Source: Chelatococcus reniformis
Lineage (GTDB): Bacteria > Pseudomonadota > Alphaproteobacteria > Rhizobiales > Beijerinckiaceae
Assembly: GCF_014640075.1 (NCBI RefSeq)
Contig: NZ_BMGG01000001.1
Span: 620,001-684,000 of the forward strand
DNA: 64,000 nt
Reading direction: 5' to 3'
The notes beneath the pieces are model-generated. The model ran no database searches. It was not told the DNA's origin and worked only from the letters and a program-made list of their open reading frames with translations. The stretch's first letter is position 1; the number at the start of each line of letters is the position of its first letter. Position numbers and translations under genes: made by a program. This document shows, piece by piece, positions 8,126-17,078 of the stretch.

Positions 8126-9331
8126 TCAGGACGACACGACAGCAGCGTCGAAACCGGCGGCGCACACGGCGGCGACGATGACGTCGGCGTGGCCGGCGTC
8201 CATGGCCTCGAACGTCACCTCCACGTTGGCATCCCGGGCCGAGAGCGCCAGCAGGCTGCGCTGGTGCTGCACCTCGAGGATGTTGGCCCCGGCTTCGCCG
8301 AGCGTCGTGCTGATGCGCGCCAGGAGCCCGGGCTGGTCGGCGATCGCGATGCGCAGCTTGACGATGCGGCGCTCGCGCATCAATTCGCGCACCAGGATCG
8401 AGGCCAGCAGGCGCGGATCGATGTTGCCACCGGACAGGACCAGGCCCACGGAGCGGCCTCGAAAGCGCTCGCGGTGGCTGAGCAGGCAGGCGAGAGCCGC
8501 GGCCCCGGCGCCCTCGGCCACCGTCTTCTCGATGTTGAGATAGAGCGCCACCGCCTCCTCCAACGCCTGCTCGTCGACGAGCAGCACCTCGTCGACGCAG
8601 GCGCGGACGATGGCCTGGGTGAGCTCGCCCGGATACTTGACCGCGATGCCTTCGGCGATGGTGCTGCCGCCGCCGGCGAGCGCGGCGCCGTTGAACGCGC
8701 AGTGCATGGCGGGATAGCGGGCCGCCTGGACCCCGATCACCTGGACCGCGGGGTCGAGCGCCTTGGCCGCGGTGGCGATGCCGGAGATCAGGCCGCCGCC
8801 GCCGATCGGCACGATCAGCGTGTCGAGGCCGGGCCGATCCTGAAGCATCTCGAGGCCGACGGTGCCGGCGCCCGCAATCACCTGGCGGTCGTCGTAGGGG
8901 TGGACGAACGTCAGCCCGCGCTCGGCCGTGATCTCGGCCGCTCGCCTCGCCGCGTCGGCGAGGCTGTCGCCCACCAGCACCACCTCGGCGCCATGCGTGC
9001 GGGTGTTCTCCACCTTGGTGAGGGGTGTCGCCCGCGGCATGACGATGATCGCCGGCACGCCCAGCCGCCTGGCGTGGAAGGCGACGCCCTGAGCGTGGTT
9101 GCCGGCCGACATGGCGACGACGCCGTGCGCCCGCACCGCCGGATCGAGGGTCAGTAGCTTGTTGAGCGCCCCGCGCTCCTTGAACGAGGCGGTGAACTGG
9201 TGATTCTCGAACTTGATGAAGACGTCGGCGCCGGTCATGTCCGACAGCACGCTGGCGCGCAGCAGTGGCGTGCGGACCACCCGGCCCGCGATGCGGACGG
9301 CGGCCTCCCTGATATCCGTAAGTTCGATCAT
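8126..9331 (-). CDS. ilvA: Threonine ammonia-lyase (medium form, C-terminal ACT domain)
   Basis: A 401-residue PLP enzyme that deaminates threonine to 2-oxobutanoate. The PLP lysine is Lys51 in FTASFKERGA. The glycine-rich phosphate cup GGGGLISG and the SAGNHAQG loop are present. About residues 325-400 form a single ACT regulatory domain (IADQPGLLARISTTL). This matches the ~400-residue form with one ACT rather than the ~500-residue E. coli IlvA. The start at 9331 follows GGAAG; an upstream in-frame ATG at 9472 only adds unrelated sequence. Both biosynthetic and catabolic roles are possible. Confidence 0.9.
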   Translation of the reverse strand: MIELTDIREAAVRIAGRVVRTPLLRASVLSDMTGADVFIKFENHQFTASFKERGALNKLLTLDPAVRAHGVVAMSAGNHAQGVAFHARRLGVPAIIVMPRATPLTKVENTRTHGAEVVLVGDSLADAARRAAEITAERGLTFVHPYDDRQVIAGAGTVGLEMLQDRPGLDTLIVPIGGGGLISGIATAAKALDPAVQVIGVQAARYPAMHCAFNGAALAGGGSTIAEGIAVKYPGELTQAIVRACVDEVLLVDEQALEEAVALYLNIEKTVAEGAGAAALACLLSHRERFRGRSVGLVLSGGNIDPRLLASILVRELMRERRIVKLRIAIADQPGLLARISTTLGEAGANILEVQHQRSLLALSARDANVEVTFEAMDAGHADVIVAAVCAAGFDAAVVSS

Positions 9332-9767
9332 GACTTCCGTGCCCGGTCCGACCCGGCCGCGGCACGATCGCGCCGGCCCGGAGCGCTCCAGCTTACCAGC
9401 TTCAGTTGCCGGCGACGGATGAATCGAACCGTCATCATCCCGCAAGGAACAAGGGGTCCCGCTCTTGCGCAACGATCTGCATCCCGGCCAAACAACGCAT
9501 CGACCGGTGTTGCAACCGCGGAATACGTTCCAATGAATGTGGAATGTTCATAACCCCGCGGAAACCCGTTCGCAGGCATTGCCCTCTCGATGAACTGCAT
9601 CGGGCCATGGACAACCCGGCGCCGATGCGCTTAGGATTATGCCGCGACGAGCGCTGGCAAGCCGAAACTCTACGCCGTGTGATGATTGCCGTCGCTTTCG
9701 GTCGGGACGACGATACGCTGTGGACCGCGGCGGTAGCTTTCTTAAATCAGCAACGAGGGGTGATGAG
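9332..9767. other. Intergenic region between ilvA and the small-membrane-protein cluster
   Basis: About 435 bp, less G+C-rich than its surroundings. It should hold divergent promoters for ilvA (minus) and the 9768-12418 cluster (plus). A palindrome GGAA-TACG-TTCC lies at 9520-9531, with a second GGAAT..TTC at 9541. Short open frames cross it on both strands, but none has convincing protein features. Confidence 0.4.
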
Positions 9768-9821
9768 ATGAGCATCGTCCCGTTCTGCGCCGGCGGATCG
9801 GACGCGCGAGTCCCGCCATGA
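9768..9821 (+). CDS. Possible 17-residue leader peptide translationally coupled to the next gene
   Basis: An ATG at 9768 has GAGGGG seven bases upstream and reads 17 codons to a TGA that overlaps the next ATG (ATGA at 9818-9821). The downstream membrane gene has no ribosome site of its own, so coupling through this small ORF is plausible. The peptide begins MSIVPFCAGG and has no recognisable function. It could equally be a chance frame. Confidence 0.35.
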   Translation: MSIVPFCAGGSDARVPP

Positions 9822-10321
9822 GCGGCGCCCCGCCCGAACACTTCGGCCTATTGCCAAGGCTCGTGATCGTATTTGCGATCGCGTTGACCTTGACGGGGGT
9901 TGTTCTATACGGTGTGTCCGGCGAAGTCATCGAGCGTGTCTGGTATCAGCTGGTGGCCCGGTCGGACGGGCCGATGTCGTTCCGCTTCGTCCTACAACCG
10001 ACCATGGCCGCAATCGCCGCGATCCACGACGGCGTCAAGGACGAGCGGACCGCGCACAGATCCTACTTCTGGACATTCGCCGTCAACCGACGGGAGCGCG
10101 CGCTCATGATGCGCGAGGCGTTGACCGCGACCGCCAGGATCATCCTTCTCGGGATCGTCATCGACCTGGCGTATCAACTCTTGGTGCTCAAGAGGCTGTA
10201 CCCGGCCGAGGCGCCGATCATCGCGCTGTTCTTGGGTCTCGCTCCATACCTGCTGATCCGCGGACCGGCCACGATCATTGCGCGCCGGTGGCGGGGCGAC
10301 CCGTCGGGCGAAGTCCGGTGA
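9818..10321 (+). CDS. Small integral membrane protein, unknown function
   Basis: A 167-residue protein that I do not recognise. Hydrophobic stretches at about residues 11-33 (PRLVIVFAIALTLTGVVLYG), 105-125 and 133-150 suggest three membrane segments. A soluble charged region lies between the first and second. It ends Arg-rich (RRWRGDPSGEVR). It is followed 49 bp later by a DUF202-type membrane gene and then an arylsulfatase, so the three probably form one operon. Translation may depend on the overlapping small ORF upstream. Confidence 0.6.
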   Translation: MSGAPPEHFGLLPRLVIVFAIALTLTGVVLYGVSGEVIERVWYQLVARSDGPMSFRFVLQPTMAAIAAIHDGVKDERTAHRSYFWTFAVNRRERALMMREALTATARIILLGIVIDLAYQLLVLKRLYPAEAPIIALFLGLAPYLLIRGPATIIARRWRGDPSGEVR

Positions 10322-10370
10322 GCGGCAGGCGTCGGCCGCGACCGTGGAATACTGCGCAAGGGAGTCGGCC

Positions 10371-10850
10371 ATGAGCGCTCGCCCGAGCGCGGAGGGCACA
10401 GCGCCCGGCAACCGGCAACCGGACGACGCCCCCCACGGGCGCTTCGAGGTCCGGGTCACGGCCGATAGCCACTTCGCGTGGCTGCGCACCCGGTTGGCCG
10501 TCGAGCGCACGCTGATGTCATGGGTGCGCACCTCGGTCTCGCTGATCGGGTTCGGCTTCACCATCGTTCAGTTCTTCGATCATCTGCAGGCGATGACAGG
10601 TGTGCGGCCGCTGCGGTTTCCCGATGCCGCCTGGTACTTCGGCCTGTCGCTCATATTCTGCGGCATCGCCGGACTCGTCATCTCGCTGTGGCAGTATCGG
10701 TGGACGGTGCGCTACCTGTGGGGCGGGAGCTTCGCGCCCCTCGCCGGGATGACGCGCGAGGGCCTGCGGACTCCGATCGTGGCGGTCGCAAGTCTCCTGA
10801 TCCTCATCGGCCTGTTCGCCTTCGGCGCCGTGTTGCTGAACGCCGTCTGA
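10371..10850 (+). CDS. DUF202 (YidH-like) family membrane protein
   Basis: A 159-residue protein. The core (about residues 24-155) fits the DUF202/YidH pattern: LRTRLAVERTLMSWVRTSVSLIGFG, then two further hydrophobic helices. That makes three membrane segments at about 46-65, 82-104 and 130-150. The start at 10371 has AAGGGAG nine bases upstream. The family has no established activity. It sits between an unknown membrane protein and the sulfatase, 71 bp before the latter. Confidence 0.8.
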   Translation: MSARPSAEGTAPGNRQPDDAPHGRFEVRVTADSHFAWLRTRLAVERTLMSWVRTSVSLIGFGFTIVQFFDHLQAMTGVRPLRFPDAAWYFGLSLIFCGIAGLVISLWQYRWTVRYLWGGSFAPLAGMTREGLRTPIVAVASLLILIGLFAFGAVLLNAV

Positions 10851-10921
10851 GCGACGCAGCCCCCGCGCCCCTTGCGGAGCGCCAAACAATACCGAAGTGA
10901 CCAAAGCTCAGGGAGGGAAAG

Positions 10922-12418
10922 ATGGCCAAATCCGGGAAGCCCAACATCTTAATACTGTGGGGGGACGACATCGGCTGGTGGAACATCAGCTACAACAGCC
11001 GGGGCCAGATGGGCTACCGAACCCCGAACATCGATCGCATCGCCCACGAGGGCGCGGCCTTCACCGACTATTACGGTCAACAGAGCTGCACCGCCGGCCG
11101 CGCCGCCTTCATCACCGGCCAGAACCCGATCCGCACCGGCCTGACCAAGGTGGGCATGCCGGGCGCCGATGTCGGGCTCCGCGCCGAGGACCCGACCATC
11201 GCGGCGTTGCTGAAGCCTTTGGGCTATGCCACCGGCCAGTTCGGCAAGAACCATCTGGGCGATCGGGATCAATGCCTGCCGACCTTGCACGGCTTTGACG
11301 AGTTCTTCGGCAACCTCTATCATCTCAATGCCGAGGAAGAGCCCGAGGATCCGGACTATCCCAAGGACCCGGCCTTCAGGAAGCGGTTCGGACCGCGGGG
11401 CGTCCTGCACTGCTGGGCCGACGGCAAGGGCGGACAGAAGATCGAGGACACCGGTGCGCTCACCAGGAAGCGCATGGAAACGATCGACGACGAGACGACC
11501 GACCACGCGCTCGGCTTCATCGACAGGTGCCACGCCGACGGCAAGCCCTTCTTCCTCTGGTACAACACGACGGCCATGCACTTTAGGACCCATTGCGCCG
11601 ACAAGCACAAGGGCAAGAGCGGCGGGCAGGGAGACTACAACGACGTCATGGTCGCCCACGACGAGAACATCGGCAAGATGCTGGCCAAGCTCGACGAGCT
11701 GGGCATCGCCGAGGACACCATCGTGATGTATTCGACCGACAACGGCCCTCACTATAACTCATGGCCGGACGCCGGCATCACACCCTACCGCAGCGAGAAG
11801 AACACCAATTGGGAAGGCGGCTGGCGCGTGCCCGCCTTTGTGCGGTGGCCGGGCCGGATCAAGGCGGGCTCGGTCTTCAACGACATCGTCTCGCATCAGG
11901 ACTGGCTGTCGACCCTTCTCGCCGCCGCCGGGGAGCCGGAGATCAACCAGAAGCTCCTGGAGGGTCACACGATCGGCGACAGGACCTACAAGGTTCACAT
12001 CGATGGCTATAATCTGCTCCCCTACCTGACCGGCGAGACAAAGGAGGGCCCACGGACGTTCTTTTTCTATATGAGCGACGACGGGGACATTCTGGGCCTG
12101 CGGATCAACGATTGGAAGTTGGTGCTGATGGAGCAGCGCGCCAGGCAGCTGATGTGCTGGTTCGAGCCCTTCGTGAAGCTCAGGGCCCCCAAGATGTTCA
12201 ACCTGCGCCGCGACCCGTTCGAGCGAGCCGACGAGAACTCCAACACCTATTGGGACTGGGTGATCTCGCACGCCTATCTGCTCTACGGCATGCAGGCGCT
12301 CGTCGCCCAGCAGATCGAGGCGTTCGAGAAATTCCCGCCGCGGCAGAAGCCGGCCGCGTTCAATCTGGATGCAGTGCTGGTGCAGCTCCAAGATGCGGCG
12401 AGCAGCAGCCATCACTAG
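10922..12418 (+). CDS. Arylsulfatase (formylglycine-dependent sulfatase family)
   Basis: A 498-residue sulfatase. Cys56 in SCTAGRAAF fits the C-x-A-x-R formylglycine motif, which needs conversion by a maturase. The metal-binding Asp pair at Asp15-Asp16 (WGDDIG) and the later TDNGPH site complete the active centre. There is no signal peptide, so the enzyme should be cytoplasmic and act on imported sulfate esters. AGGGAGGGAAAG precedes the ATG. No formylglycine-generating enzyme is seen in the window. The TAG stop codon is the first three bases of an intergenic repeat (12416-12484). Confidence 0.9.
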   Translation: MAKSGKPNILILWGDDIGWWNISYNSRGQMGYRTPNIDRIAHEGAAFTDYYGQQSCTAGRAAFITGQNPIRTGLTKVGMPGADVGLRAEDPTIAALLKPLGYATGQFGKNHLGDRDQCLPTLHGFDEFFGNLYHLNAEEEPEDPDYPKDPAFRKRFGPRGVLHCWADGKGGQKIEDTGALTRKRMETIDDETTDHALGFIDRCHADGKPFFLWYNTTAMHFRTHCADKHKGKSGGQGDYNDVMVAHDENIGKMLAKLDELGIAEDTIVMYSTDNGPHYNSWPDAGITPYRSEKNTNWEGGWRVPAFVRWPGRIKAGSVFNDIVSHQDWLSTLLAAAGEPEINQKLLEGHTIGDRTYKVHIDGYNLLPYLTGETKEGPRTFFFYMSDDGDILGLRINDWKLVLMEQRARQLMCWFEPFVKLRAPKMFNLRRDPFERADENSNTYWDWVISHAYLLYGMQALVAQQIEAFEKFPPRQKPAAFNLDAVLVQLQDAASSSHH

Positions 12419-12484
12419 AGCGTTTTCAAGCGAGTGGACGCCAATTCGCGCGAAGAAAACGCGAGGAAACGCGGAAATGCTCTA
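12416..12484 (+). repeat. Dispersed TAGAG-ended intergenic repeat, copy 1
   Basis: The element starts TAGAGCG and ends AAATGCTCTA, so its ends are inverted. Inside are GTGGACGCC and GAAAACGCGA. The same blocks occur in the same order, reverse-complemented, at 52187-52290. The first three bases form the stop codon of the sulfatase. Confidence 0.8.
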
Positions 12485-12485
12485 G

Positions 12486-12530
12486 TACATGATCCCAGAA
12501 GGGGGCCACCGGTTTCAGGGCAAGATCAAG
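12486..12530 (-). repeat. ATGATC-type intergenic repeat, copy 1
   Basis: The segment carries ATGATCCCAGAAG, CCACCGGTTT and AAGATCA, the reverse complement of the pattern at 17483-17530. It is directly adjacent to the TAGAG-ended repeat. Similar elements are widespread in rhizobial genomes (general knowledge, not searched here). Confidence 0.6.
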
Positions 12531-12643
12531 AAGGAAAAAACTAGGGCAGGGTGATTATTCAAGGGAAAGTCATCCTGCGCTAGCAAGCTTGCCCCGCCAG
12601 GTCGTCAGGCAGCGCTACGGATCTTCGAACCCGGAGCGCCTGC

Positions 12644-13990
12644 TCAAGCCTGCGTGCCCTCGGGCTTGATGTGCTTGGGCCGATAGGACTCGGCATCGGA
12701 GGTGAATTCCGCGTGCCCGTAGCTCGCCAGGAGCCGCGTGAGCTTGCCCACCAGGCACCGGTCAGCCACCGCGTCGAGACCGGGAACGCGCGCGGCCAGC
12801 CGATAGGCCCTCATCCGCCCGCTGATCAGCGCCCCCGCCGCTGCCGCTGCGACGAGATCGCCGCGCGTGACCACCACGCCCAGCTTGGCCGCGCGCGTCT
12901 TGTCCCCCGCCATGAAGTTGCGCACGAAGAACAGCTTGGAGATGCCGCGCTCCATGCGCACGGAGAGTTTCTCCCGCAGGGTTTGCGCGGGCGCCAGATC
13001 GGCCGCCATCGTCGCCCGCAGCAGCTCGCCGCAGGTGGCGTCGTCATAGGCGGCGCGCAGAGTGGCGGAGCGCGTCGCCAGCACGTCGACCAGCTCCTGC
13101 GGCGTCGCCGGCAGGAGATCCTCGGGCAGGCCCAGCAGGAAGCAGCGGTAGCGGGCGAGCTCGACGCGGGCCCGCTCGGCCCGCGTGAAGACGGTGCGGC
13201 CCTCGCCCAGGACCTTCTCGGCGAGCAGGTAGGTGTCGATCAGGCCGGCCGGCATCTGGTCGACCTGCGGGATCGGGATGCCGTAGGTCGCAACGTCCCA
13301 CCGGCTGCCCTTGCGAAGCGCGTTGAAGCGCACCATCGAATGCATCAACCGCACCATGGCCGCGGCCTTGAAGCCGGCGCCATGGCGCCTCAGCGCACCG
13401 GGCATGACGGTGGTGGTGAAGAAGGTCGCGGTCTCGTGCACGCGGCGCGCCGCCGTCTGGTTCGACAGCGTGCCGGTCAGCGCCATGGGCAGGGCCGCAT
13501 ATTTGTTCATGAAGGTGGCGATGAAGGCGCCGCGCAGGATGTAGGGGCCCAGGTGGGCCGCCGCGTTGCGCTGGGCCCGCGCGCCCTCCTCCACCAGGCG
13601 CATGTCCAGCCAGGCGGGAATCCGCTCCATGTCGCGGATGAAGGCGACGAGCTCGGGCGGCGCGCCGGCCACCGTGTCGACGCCGCGCTCGCAGGCCTCC
13701 GCCAGCATGGCGACGAGGCGCCGGAAGCCGTACTCCGGCATCAGCGCGGCATAGGCATCGGCCACGTTGTCGCCGAGCATCGTATAGGCGCGGATGCGGC
13801 CGACCAGCTCGCGATTGGCCAGCAGCGCGTTGCGTCGCCGGCGGCGCGGGCCCTGCAGGGCGCTGCGGACGTGCTCGTCCTCGGTGTAGCGCTCGGGCGT
13901 GATGGAGAAGTCGACCTGGCCGTAGAGCGCGGGGATCAAGGTCCGCTGCTCGGCGACCTTGGCCATCAATTGCGCGTTCGACACACCCAT
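12644..13990 (-). CDS. Oxygenase MpaB family protein (DUF2236)
   Basis: A 448-residue protein matching the MpaB/latex-clearing-protein-like heme family. It is largely helical, with characteristic segments such as MARLVEEGARAQRNAA-like (around 120-135), HETATFFTTTVMPGAL and MVRLMHSMVR. Fungal MpaB cleaves a prenyl chain oxidatively and Lcp cleaves rubber; the substrate here is unknown. There is no signal peptide. The start at 13990 has AAGAGGGAA about nine bases upstream; an ATG ten codons earlier (14020) has no ribosome site. It shares its strand with the quinone reductase 75 bp upstream and may be in its operon. Confidence 0.72.
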   Translation of the reverse strand: MGVSNAQLMAKVAEQRTLIPALYGQVDFSITPERYTEDEHVRSALQGPRRRRRNALLANRELVGRIRAYTMLGDNVADAYAALMPEYGFRRLVAMLAEACERGVDTVAGAPPELVAFIRDMERIPAWLDMRLVEEGARAQRNAAAHLGPYILRGAFIATFMNKYAALPMALTGTLSNQTAARRVHETATFFTTTVMPGALRRHGAGFKAAAMVRLMHSMVRFNALRKGSRWDVATYGIPIPQVDQMPAGLIDTYLLAEKVLGEGRTVFTRAERARVELARYRCFLLGLPEDLLPATPQELVDVLATRSATLRAAYDDATCGELLRATMAADLAPAQTLREKLSVRMERGISKLFFVRNFMAGDKTRAAKLGVVVTRGDLVAAAAAGALISGRMRAYRLAARVPGLDAVADRCLVGKLTRLLASYGHAEFTSDAESYRPKHIKPEGTQA

Positions 13991-14065
13991 CCTGCGTTCC
14001 CTCTTGTTATCGTTCTTCATTCAGCGGAGCTGCGGGCCTGCCGTCAATCGGCCGCCCGCCGGCAA

Positions 14066-15046
14066 TCAATCGGCGATGTCGATGATGGTCTTGCCCCAGC
14101 CCTGGCCGGAGAGGGCAAATTCCATCGCCTCGGCGAAGGAGGCGAGCGGAAAGCGGCGGCCGACGGGCGGCGCCAGCCGGCCGTCCTCCACCCAGGCGAG
14201 CAGTTGAGCCAGGTGGGACTGGGCGTGCTCGGCCTCGAACAGGAAGAACTGGCGCACGTCGACCCCGACCAGGGCGGCGCCCTTCATGAGCGGCAGGTTG
14301 ACCGGCAGCTTGGGGATCGGCCCGCCCGCGAAACCCACCACCAGATGGCGGCCGCGCCAGCTCTGCGAGCGGAAGGCCGGCTCGAACAGCGGCCCGCACA
14401 CCGGGTCGAAGACCACGTCCGGCCCCGCCCCGCCGCAGGCGGCCTTCAGGCGCTCGCGCCAGCCCTCGGGCTCGGTGTCGAGGAGGTGCTGCGCCCCGTG
14501 CTCCTGGGCGAAGGCGCGCTTGGCCGGCGTGGACGCGGCGGCGATGATCTCGGCGCCCAGCAGCGTGCCGACCTGCACGGCCGCGACGCCGACGCCGCCG
14601 GCGGCGCCGAGCACCAGCAGACGCTCGCCCGGCTGCAAGGCCGCCCGATCCGTGAGGCCGTGCAGCGCGGTGACATAGTTGGTGCGGAAGCCCGCCGCCT
14701 GCGCGAAGCTCATGGCGGCGGGAATGCCTCGCACCGTCTCTTCGGCCGCGACGGCATATTCGGCGAGGCCGCCGCCGAAGGCCGAGGCCATCACCCGGTC
14801 GCCCGGCCTGAACTGCGAGACGCCGGCGCCGACGGCCGCGACGACGCCGCCGATCTCGAGGCCGGGGGTGAAGGGGGTCGGCGGCTTCACCTGATAGCGA
14901 CCGAGCGCCACGAGGGCATCGACGTAGCCCATCCCGCAGGAATGAACCTCGATGAGGATCTGCCCGGCCGCGGGCGCGGGCGTCTCCACCTCGATCAGGC
15001 GATAGTCATCGATGGAGTCGATGGATTCGGCCCGCACGGTCTTCAT
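14066..15046 (-). CDS. Zinc-independent NADPH:quinone oxidoreductase (MDR superfamily)
   Basis: A 326-residue medium-chain reductase: GroES-like N-terminal half (1-120) and a Rossmann domain with the NADPH loop AAGGVG at 148-153. Structural-zinc cysteines are absent, as expected for the QOR subgroup. Residues GLEIGGVVAAVG (62-73) are the family's glycine turn. It reduces quinones or enones with NADPH. It is divergent from the LysR gene with 124 bp between starts, a typical target-regulator pairing. The MpaB-like gene follows on the same strand. Confidence 0.87.
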   Translation of the reverse strand: MKTVRAESIDSIDDYRLIEVETPAPAAGQILIEVHSCGMGYVDALVALGRYQVKPPTPFTPGLEIGGVVAAVGAGVSQFRPGDRVMASAFGGGLAEYAVAAEETVRGIPAAMSFAQAAGFRTNYVTALHGLTDRAALQPGERLLVLGAAGGVGVAAVQVGTLLGAEIIAAASTPAKRAFAQEHGAQHLLDTEPEGWRERLKAACGGAGPDVVFDPVCGPLFEPAFRSQSWRGRHLVVGFAGGPIPKLPVNLPLMKGAALVGVDVRQFFLFEAEHAQSHLAQLLAWVEDGRLAPPVGRRFPLASFAEAMEFALSGQGWGKTIIDIAD

Positions 15047-15170
15047 GAAGCTGCTCCGGGTAGGTGGCCGCGCAAGGCTCAGGGAACAACCGTCGCGCCG
15101 CCGGCCGCGCGAACTTAGGGTCTCGGTAGGCGAGGGACTTCCCCACAGCCCGGGATTTCATTTATCGACT

Positions 15171-16079
15171 ATGTCGATGAATGGCTCCAACCTCCAGAAC
15201 GTCGCGGCCTTCCTGAAGGTGATCGAGGCCGGCGGGTTCACCGCCGCGGCCCGGGAGCTCGGCATCACCCAGTCGACGGTCAGCCGCCGCGTCGCCGAGC
15301 TGGAGCGCCGCCTCGGCCGCCGGCTCCTCGAGCGCACGACGCGCCGCCTGATGCTCACCGAGGCGGGCGAGCGCTACGCCGAGACGGTGCGGGCGCTGGT
15401 CGCCGGCCTCGCCGCGGCCGAGGCCGACCTCAACGACGACGATGACGCAGCCCAGGGGCCGCTGCGCATAACGCTGCCGTCGAGCTTCGGGCGGCTGGTG
15501 GTGCTGCCGGCCATCGCCGCCTTCTGCGCGCGCCACCCGCTGGTGCGCTTCGACATCGACCTGTCCGATCGCTACGCCGACCTGCTGTCGGAAGGCTACG
15601 ATCTGGCCGTGCGGCTGGCCGAGCCGCACGAATCGGGGCTGGAGGCGACGCTGGTGGGCCGCATGCGCGTCGCCATCTGCGCCACGCCCGCCTACCTCGC
15701 GCAGAATCCGGTCCATGGCCCCGACGATCTCGTCGCCGAGCGCTGCATCGTGCAGCGCACCTATGCGCCGCGGACCATATGGCCGGTGCGCTTCGGCGGC
15801 GTGACCCGGCGCCTGCAGATCCGGCCGCGGATGATCCTGAGCGAAGTGGAGGCCGTCCGGGCCATGGCGCTGGCGGGCCTGGGCGTGGCCGGCCTTCCCG
15901 ATTACCTGATCGACGACGACCTTCGCGCGGAGCGGCTGCGGCCGGTAGCCCACGACATCACGCTGCCGCGCGCCCGCATCTACCTCGTCTGGCCGCGGCA
16001 CAAGGCGGCGGTGCCGCGGGTGCGTGCCCTGCGCGATCACCTGACGGCCGCGCTCGCCTCGGGCGCGGACGAGGATTAG
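15171..16079 (+). CDS. LysR-family transcriptional regulator
   Basis: A 302-residue regulator with an N-terminal winged HTH (about residues 7-66; FTAAARELGITQSTVSRRVAELE) and a LysR substrate-binding domain (about 92-295). The ATG at 15171, or the in-frame ATG six bases on, begins the HTH at the usual distance. No strong ribosome site is visible. The gene is divergent from the quinone reductase at 14066-15046 and likely controls it together with its own expression. The effector is unknown. Confidence 0.88.
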   Translation: MSMNGSNLQNVAAFLKVIEAGGFTAAARELGITQSTVSRRVAELERRLGRRLLERTTRRLMLTEAGERYAETVRALVAGLAAAEADLNDDDDAAQGPLRITLPSSFGRLVVLPAIAAFCARHPLVRFDIDLSDRYADLLSEGYDLAVRLAEPHESGLEATLVGRMRVAICATPAYLAQNPVHGPDDLVAERCIVQRTYAPRTIWPVRFGGVTRRLQIRPRMILSEVEAVRAMALAGLGVAGLPDYLIDDDLRAERLRPVAHDITLPRARIYLVWPRHKAAVPRVRALRDHLTAALASGADED

Positions 16080-16172
16080 CGCACCGCCTGTCGCGGCCAT
16101 GCGCGGCCAGGCTGGATCGCGCGCCCCGCCTGGGCGATGCTGGCGGGCGTGGTGCGCGGGAGACCGGATTCA

Positions 16173-17078
16173 ATGGCGGATGCCGACCCTTACGAGTTGC
16201 TTGGCGTGGCGAGGGACGCCTCGCAGAAGGACATCCAGCAGGCGTTCCGCCAGTTGGCCAAGAAGCTGCACCCGGATCTCAATCCCGGGGACAAGGACGC
16301 TCAGGGCAAGTTCCAGGCGGCGGCGGCCGCCTATGACATCCTCGGCGACGAGGACAAGCGCGGCCGCTACGACCGGGGCGAGATCGACGCCTCGGGCGCC
16401 GAGCGGCCGCAGCGCCGCTACTACCGCGATTTCGCCGACGCGGGAGAGGCCACCGGCGCCTACGGCAGCGGCGCCGGCTATGCCGACATGGGCGATGCCG
16501 ACGACATCCTCGCCTCGTTCTTTGCCCGGGGCGGCGGCCGGCGCGGCTTCCGCATGCGCGGGCGTGACCGGCACTATCACCTGGACGTCGACTTCCTTGA
16601 CGCCGTGAACGGTGCCACCCGGCGCATCGTGCTGCCCGACGGCGCGGCGCTGGACGTCACCATTCCCGGCGGCAGCGAGGATGGACAGACGCTCCGCCTC
16701 AAGGGCAAGGGTGAGCCGGCGCCCGAAGGCGGCGAAGCCGGGGACGCACTGATCGAGATCGCGGTGAAGCCCCATCCCCGCTTCACCCGGGACGGCGACC
16801 ACATCCGCCTGGAGGTGCCGATCTCGCTCGTGGAGGCCGTGCTCGGCGGCAAGGTGACGGTGCCGACGCCCACCGGCGCAGTGAGCGTCACCATCCCCAA
16901 GGGCTCGAACACCGGGCGGGTGCTGCGGCTCAAGGGCAAGGGGGTGGCAGGGCGCGGCGACGAATACCTGACCTTGCGGGTGATGCTGCCCGACGCGCCT
17001 GATCCCGAGCTCGAGGCCTTCGCCGAAGGCTGGGCGGCTGGCAAGGCCCACAATCCGCGCGAGGAGACGGGACTATGA
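16173..17078 (+). CDS. cbpA: DnaJ-family co-chaperone, CbpA type
   Basis: A 301-residue class-II J-protein. The J domain (residues 5-70) keeps the HPD motif (KKLHPDLN) that activates DnaK ATPase. A G/A-rich linker and two C-terminal substrate-binding beta domains follow. The zinc-finger Cys repeats of DnaJ are missing, which is the CbpA pattern. Its TGA overlaps the next ATG by four bases, coupling it to a CbpM-like modulator; this pair is diagnostic. The start at 16173 places the J domain at the N-terminus. Confidence 0.9.
   Translation: MADADPYELLGVARDASQKDIQQAFRQLAKKLHPDLNPGDKDAQGKFQAAAAAYDILGDEDKRGRYDRGEIDASGAERPQRRYYRDFADAGEATGAYGSGAGYADMGDADDILASFFARGGGRRGFRMRGRDRHYHLDVDFLDAVNGATRRIVLPDGAALDVTIPGGSEDGQTLRLKGKGEPAPEGGEAGDALIEIAVKPHPRFTRDGDHIRLEVPISLVEAVLGGKVTVPTPTGAVSVTIPKGSNTGRVLRLKGKGVAGRGDEYLTLRVMLPDAPDPELEAFAEGWAAGKAHNPREETGL

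Noticed and set aside
9406-9771. Plus-strand frame of 121 codons between ilvA and the membrane cluster
   Set aside because: No ribosome site, no domain and atypical composition; treated as intergenic.
12671-15118. 815-codon plus-strand frame
   Set aside because: Antisense to the MpaB-like and quinone reductase genes, both of which have clear family motifs.
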